This document shows, one piece after another, positions 14,299-17,401 of a DNA stretch of 17,401 nucleotides. The notes under the pieces are model-generated. The model had not been told where the DNA came from, ran no database searches, and worked only from the letters and a program-made list of their open reading frames with translations. This DNA comes from JARYMI01 sp037444845 (GTDB lineage: Bacteria; Acidobacteriota; Aminicenantia; Aminicenantales; UBA8522): NCBI GenBank assembly GCA_037444845.1, contig JBBILQ010000056.1, forward strand, positions 1-17,401, given 5' to 3'. Within the stretch, counting starts at the first letter, position 1. Each line of letters opens with the position of its first letter. A program made the translations under genes and the position numbers.

Positions 14299-16065
14299 AT
14301 GAAAAAAGAACGTGATGCTCGGCCAGCCAACTGGCGCCGCAGCCTTTATGCTGGCCTCATCCGGCCAGAGCATGAGGGAAAAGAAGTCACGCTTCTCGGC
14401 TGGGTTCAGAGGCAGCGGGACATGGGAAACCTGGTCTTTATCGACCTCAGAGACCGCGAAGGCATCGCCCAGGTTGTCTTCTCAACGGAGCGGCCCGAGC
14501 TTCTCGAAGAAGCCAAGAAAATACGGCCTGAGTACGTCATCTGCATCAAAGGCAAAGCGAAAAGAAGGGCGGCTAAAGCTGTAAACCCGGAGCTTGCGAC
14601 CGGAGAAATGGAAGTTGAGGCCACGGAGGTCAGGGTCCTGAGCCAGGCCAGAGTCCCGCCTTTCCAGGTCGCCGACCCTGTCTCGGCCTCTGAGGAACTG
14701 CGCTTTAAGTATCGTTACATCGACCTCCGCCGGCCTTCGATGCAGCGGAATATCTGGCTGCGCCACGAGGCGGCCATGCGAGTCCGCAACTTCCTCAGCA
14801 GCCGGGGTTTCTTAGAGATCGAAACGCCGTTCCTGACCAAATCGACGCCGGAAGGCGCCCGGGATTATCTCGTCCCCAGCCGAGTTTACAAGGGACGATT
14901 CTATGCTCTTCCCCAGTCCCCGCAGCTCTTCAAGCAGACGCTGATGATTGCCGGGTTCGACCGGTATTTCCAGATCGTTCGCTGCTTCAGGGACGAAGAC
15001 CTGAGAGCCGACCGCCAGCCGGAATTCACGCAAATCGACATCGAGATGAGCTTTATCGACAGGGAAGACGTTTATGCTTCGGTCGAGGCTCTAATGGCCG
15101 CTGTTTTTGAAATTATCGGAGAAAAAATCGTCGCCCCTTTCCCGCGGCTCTCCTACGAGGAAACCCTGGAAAAATACGGCACCGACAAGCCCGACCTCAG
15201 AATCGAGGAGGAAATCGTCGACCTTTCGGCTGAGGCCGCTCAGGTTCAGTCAGAGGTCATCCGGAATGCTCTGGCTTCTGGCGGAGCCGTCAGGGGGCTT
15301 TGTATTAAGGGCGGGGCAAGTCTTTCCCGCAGCCAATTAGAAAAGATCAACCAGCAAGCCCGCGGCCTGGGCGCAAAAGGGATCATCTGGCTGAAGAAGC
15401 AAAACGGGTTCAAGTCGTCGCCGAAAATTGCGGACGGAGAAGCGCGGATTCTCTGGCAAAAGATGAAGGCGAGTGAAGAGGATGTTGTTCTTCTGGTGGC
15501 CGATAAAAGAGAAATCGCCCTGACTGCGCTGGGCAGCCTGAGAAAAGAGCTTCTCCAGAGCCAGGCAAGGAAGGGCTTTGCCTTTGCCTGGGTGACCGAT
15601 TTTCCGCTTTTCGAGTGGAGCAGCGAGGAAGGAAAGATCGTCGCCGTCCATCACCCCTTCACCTCCCCCCATGACATAGATATCCCGCTTCTCGACAAGG
15701 AACCGCTTAAAGTCAGGGCCAAAGCCTACGACCTTGTTCTCAACGGCTATGAGATCGGCGGAGGGTCCATCCGGATCCATGACATCGAACTCCAGCGAAA
15801 GATTTTTGGGATTTTGGGGCTCAGCGACAAAGAAACCGAGGAGAAGTTCGGGTTCTTCCTTGAAGCCTTGAGCTACGGGACGCCTCCCCACGGCGGCATT
15901 GCCCTGGGGTTTGACCGGATCGTCATGCTGCTGGCAGGAGAGGAATCCATCCGCGAGGTCATTCCCTTCCCCAAGACAACGAGCGCCCTCTGCCTTTTGA
16001 CCGGCTCTCCCTCAGAGGTGAGCGAGAGTCAGCTCGATGAGCTCGGCCTCCGCATGAAGAAATAG
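14299..16065 (+). CDS. aspS: Aspartate--tRNA ligase, bacterial type
   Basis: A 588-residue class II synthetase. It has an N-terminal OB-fold anticodon domain (GWVQRQRDMGN...), a catalytic core with motif 2 RCFRDEDLRADRQPEFTQ (about 228-245), a GAD-type insertion (about 290-430), and motif 3 ALGFDRIVMLLAG (about 535-547). Counting from the first Met, the two positions that separate Asp-only enzymes from Asp/Asn enzymes appear to be M43 (Leu in E. coli, His in non-discriminating enzymes) and K94 (Lys in E. coli, Gly in non-discriminating ones). This leans toward a discriminating enzyme. Two ATGs are adjacent: AAAGGA (14288-14293) is 2 bases from ATG 14296 and 5 from ATG 14299, so the second is preferred. 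The 55-base gap after hisS has no terminator, so it may share the accA-hisS transcript. Confidence 0.95.
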   Translation: MKKERDARPANWRRSLYAGLIRPEHEGKEVTLLGWVQRQRDMGNLVFIDLRDREGIAQVVFSTERPELLEEAKKIRPEYVICIKGKAKRRAAKAVNPELATGEMEVEATEVRVLSQARVPPFQVADPVSASEELRFKYRYIDLRRPSMQRNIWLRHEAAMRVRNFLSSRGFLEIETPFLTKSTPEGARDYLVPSRVYKGRFYALPQSPQLFKQTLMIAGFDRYFQIVRCFRDEDLRADRQPEFTQIDIEMSFIDREDVYASVEALMAAVFEIIGEKIVAPFPRLSYEETLEKYGTDKPDLRIEEEIVDLSAEAAQVQSEVIRNALASGGAVRGLCIKGGASLSRSQLEKINQQARGLGAKGIIWLKKQNGFKSSPKIADGEARILWQKMKASEEDVVLLVADKREIALTALGSLRKELLQSQARKGFAFAWVTDFPLFEWSSEEGKIVAVHHPFTSPHDIDIPLLDKEPLKVRAKAYDLVLNGYEIGGGSIRIHDIELQRKIFGILGLSDKETEEKFGFFLEALSYGTPPHGGIALGFDRIVMLLAGEESIREVIPFPKTTSALCLLTGSPSEVSESQLDELGLRMKK

Positions 16066-16101
16066 ACCCCCGCTTTATCCCGAAATTGCCGTTAGAAAAT
16101 T

Positions 16102-16178
16102 GTCTTTGCGAGCGAAGCGAAGCAATCTCAGTTTGTATTGATGAGATCGCCACGCACCCAATGGGTGCTCGCGATGAC
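16102..16178. repeat. 77-base dispersed-type inverted repeat
   Basis: The left arm includes TTTGCGAGCGAAGCGAAGCA then ATCTCA (16105-16130). The right arm, from TGAGATCGCC to GCTCGCGATGAC (16142-16178), is its imperfect reverse complement, and a perfect hairpin GCACCCA-A-TGGGTGC (16154-16168) lies inside the right arm. I recognise this kind of 'GCGAGCGAAGCGAAGCAATCTC' element as a recurrent intergenic repeat in many unrelated bacteria. It lies after aspS and could also act as a weak transcript end. Confidence 0.65.
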
Positions 16179-16214
16179 AGGGATAGCCTTTTCCTACCGG
16201 CAAATCTGGGTTTA

Positions 16215-16242
16215 TTGACTGCATCCGCACGGATAATATAAT
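16215..16242 (+). promoter_or_regulatory. Near-consensus sigma-70-type promoter
   Basis: The -35 TTGACT (16215-16220), 16-base spacer and perfect -10 TATAAT (16237-16242). The start near 16249 leaves a leader of about 20 bases that carries AAGGAGG at 16254-16260, eight bases before ATG 16269. Promoter and ribosome site are both close to ideal, predicting high expression of the PPC-repeat protein. Confidence 0.7.
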
Positions 16243-16268
16243 AACGCTATAAAAAGGAGGAAGAAGGA

Positions 16269-17401
16269 ATGCGAAGCAATAAAAGAGAAGTCTCTTTTGC
16301 TTCTATTTTGATTATCGGGATGGCGGGACTCTTCCTTTTTTCTGGTCTTTTTGGCCAAGTCAAGAAGGAAGTCGAGCCGAATGATAACCGCGAGCAGGCC
16401 CAGGAAATCCGCGTTGGGGAAAGTGTTGAGGCCGGTGTCCAGAAAGACTATGACGAGGATTGGTTCAAGCTCGTCGTTGAGAAATCGGGAAAAAACTATC
16501 TTCAGGTCAATGTCAGTGCCGTTCCGGAGGTCGATACCTATCTCTGCATTTATGATGGCGCCGGCCAAAGGCTTGCCGAAATCAACGACGCGCCAAAAAA
16601 TGAGGCCGAATCGCTGACCAATTTTCCTGTTGAGCCCGGGTTCTATTTCATCCGGGTCTATTGGAGTGGAAAAGCTACTCCAGAAAAGTACACTCTGTCC
16701 ACAAAAATTACCGGGCCGTGGCGGGAGGGCTGGGAATCCGAGCCGAATAACAGCCGCGAGAGAGCCAATGAGCTCAGCCTGGGCAAGAACATCAGCGGCT
16801 ATTTCCAGCAGAAACACGACGAAGACTGGTACAGGCTGGTCAATGACGAACCGGGCAAAAGCCTCGTTCAGATCGACCTCTCGGCCGTGCCGGGAGTGGA
16901 CGGCGAGATCTACCTCTACAACGAAAAAGGGAACCGGATCTGGAGCGTTGACGATACGGACAAGGATGGCCCCGAGTCCATCTTCAACCTTGCTTTGGCC
17001 CAGGGCATCTATTACGTCAATGCATGGGCCCGGGAGGCCAACGCCAAAGATCCTTATACGTTGAGCACAAAAATTTTGGGCTCCTGGCGGGAGGGGATGG
17101 AAGCAGAACCGAATGACCGTGGGGAAGAAGCGACCGACCTCCAGATCGGCCAGAGTGTCAAGGGTTACTTTCACTATAACGGCGACGAGGATTATTTCCG
17201 GCTCCTGGTCGATAAACCGGGGAAAAATCTCATCCAGGTTGACCTCAGCGCTGTTCCGGATGCAGATGGGCGGCTCGAGATTTATGACCAGGAAGGCAGA
17301 AGACTATGGGAGGCCAACGACGAGGATAAGGGAGAACCAGAATCAATTCCTCATTTTGTAGTCAGTGAGGGGGTTTATTTCATCTATGTCAGAGGTTATC
17401 A
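16269..17401 (+). CDS. Exported PPC-repeat protein (partial, runs off the right edge)
   Basis: At least 377 residues, open at the window end. The N-terminus has a basic start (MRSNKREVSF) and a hydrophobic stretch (about 11-29) ending in FGQ, a signal peptide or anchor. It then consists of pre-peptidase C-terminal (PPC) type beta-sandwich repeats. Each opens with EPN(D/N) at 36, 158 and 280, an exact 122-residue period. Each has DEDW/DEDY early, then (L/V)(I/L)QV(N/D)(V/L)SAVP, and YF-I-V or YYVNAW late. Repeats 1 and 2 each end with G(P/S)WREG before the next EPN. PPC domains occur in secreted peptidases and surface proteins and usually help folding, secretion or binding. Any catalytic domain would lie beyond 17401. 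The start is set by AAGGAGG 8 bases upstream. Confidence 0.85.
   Translation, partial: MRSNKREVSFASILIIGMAGLFLFSGLFGQVKKEVEPNDNREQAQEIRVGESVEAGVQKDYDEDWFKLVVEKSGKNYLQVNVSAVPEVDTYLCIYDGAGQRLAEINDAPKNEAESLTNFPVEPGFYFIRVYWSGKATPEKYTLSTKITGPWREGWESEPNNSRERANELSLGKNISGYFQQKHDEDWYRLVNDEPGKSLVQIDLSAVPGVDGEIYLYNEKGNRIWSVDDTDKDGPESIFNLALAQGIYYVNAWAREANAKDPYTLSTKILGSWREGMEAEPNDRGEEATDLQIGQSVKGYFHYNGDEDYFRLLVDKPGKNLIQVDLSAVPDADGRLEIYDQEGRRLWEANDEDKGEPESIPHFVVSEGVYFIYVRGY

Noticed and set aside
16212..17174. Minus-strand open frame (320 codons) opposite the PPC-repeat gene
   Set aside because: The plus strand has a strong promoter, ribosome site and exact repeats. The minus frame shows only the antisense echo of those repeats.

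Overview
The window looks like a chromosomal piece of an uncultivated, GC-rich, didermic bacterium with a respiratory chain. A periplasmic lipoprotein, several secreted proteins with N-terminal signals, a cytochrome bc branch and consensus-like sigma-70 promoters support this. The mix of genes (a Met-rich DUF4412-type secreted protein, PPC-repeat proteins, an accA-hisS-aspS run) reminds me of Candidatus Aminicenantes or a related lineage, but that is inference. There is no rRNA or other marker here to settle it. Most of the window is ordinary metabolism and housekeeping. I see no defence locus, CRISPR array, prophage or tRNA.

Left third (2-5060, all on the minus strand, read right to left): a respiratory operon sdhC-sdhA-sdhB-Rieske-cytochrome b. 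The genes abut or overlap by 4 bases. After a 374-base gap comes a small CcmD-like membrane protein. Succinate dehydrogenase (complex II) would reduce the quinone pool, and the Rieske/cytochrome b pair (complex III core) would oxidise quinol. The Rieske motif resembles the menaquinol type. No cytochrome c1 and no SdhD are encoded here.

Middle (5093-10127, plus strand): a tightly packed sugar operon. It encodes a double-domain ABC ATPase of the RbsA/MglA/AraG type, an RbsC-type permease, a lipoprotein sugar-binding protein, and an isomerase of the L-fucose isomerase fold with all three predicted metal ligands. The likely role is uptake and first-step isomerisation of a monosaccharide of unknown identity. 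The operon diverges from sdhC over a short control region. Directly after its stop codon lies a 154-base MITE-like element with 21-base terminal inverted repeats, a CTAG target duplication and three GC-rich hairpins.

Right part (10344-17401, plus strand): a promoter and a secreted DUF4412-type protein overlapping an RlmB-type 23S rRNA 2'-O-methyltransferase. A second promoter precedes accA (acetyl-CoA carboxylase alpha subunit), which overlaps hisS and is followed by aspS. Then comes a 77-base dispersed-type inverted repeat, a near-consensus promoter, and the start of an exported protein built from pre-peptidase C-terminal (PPC) repeats with an exact 122-residue period. That last gene runs off the window edge.
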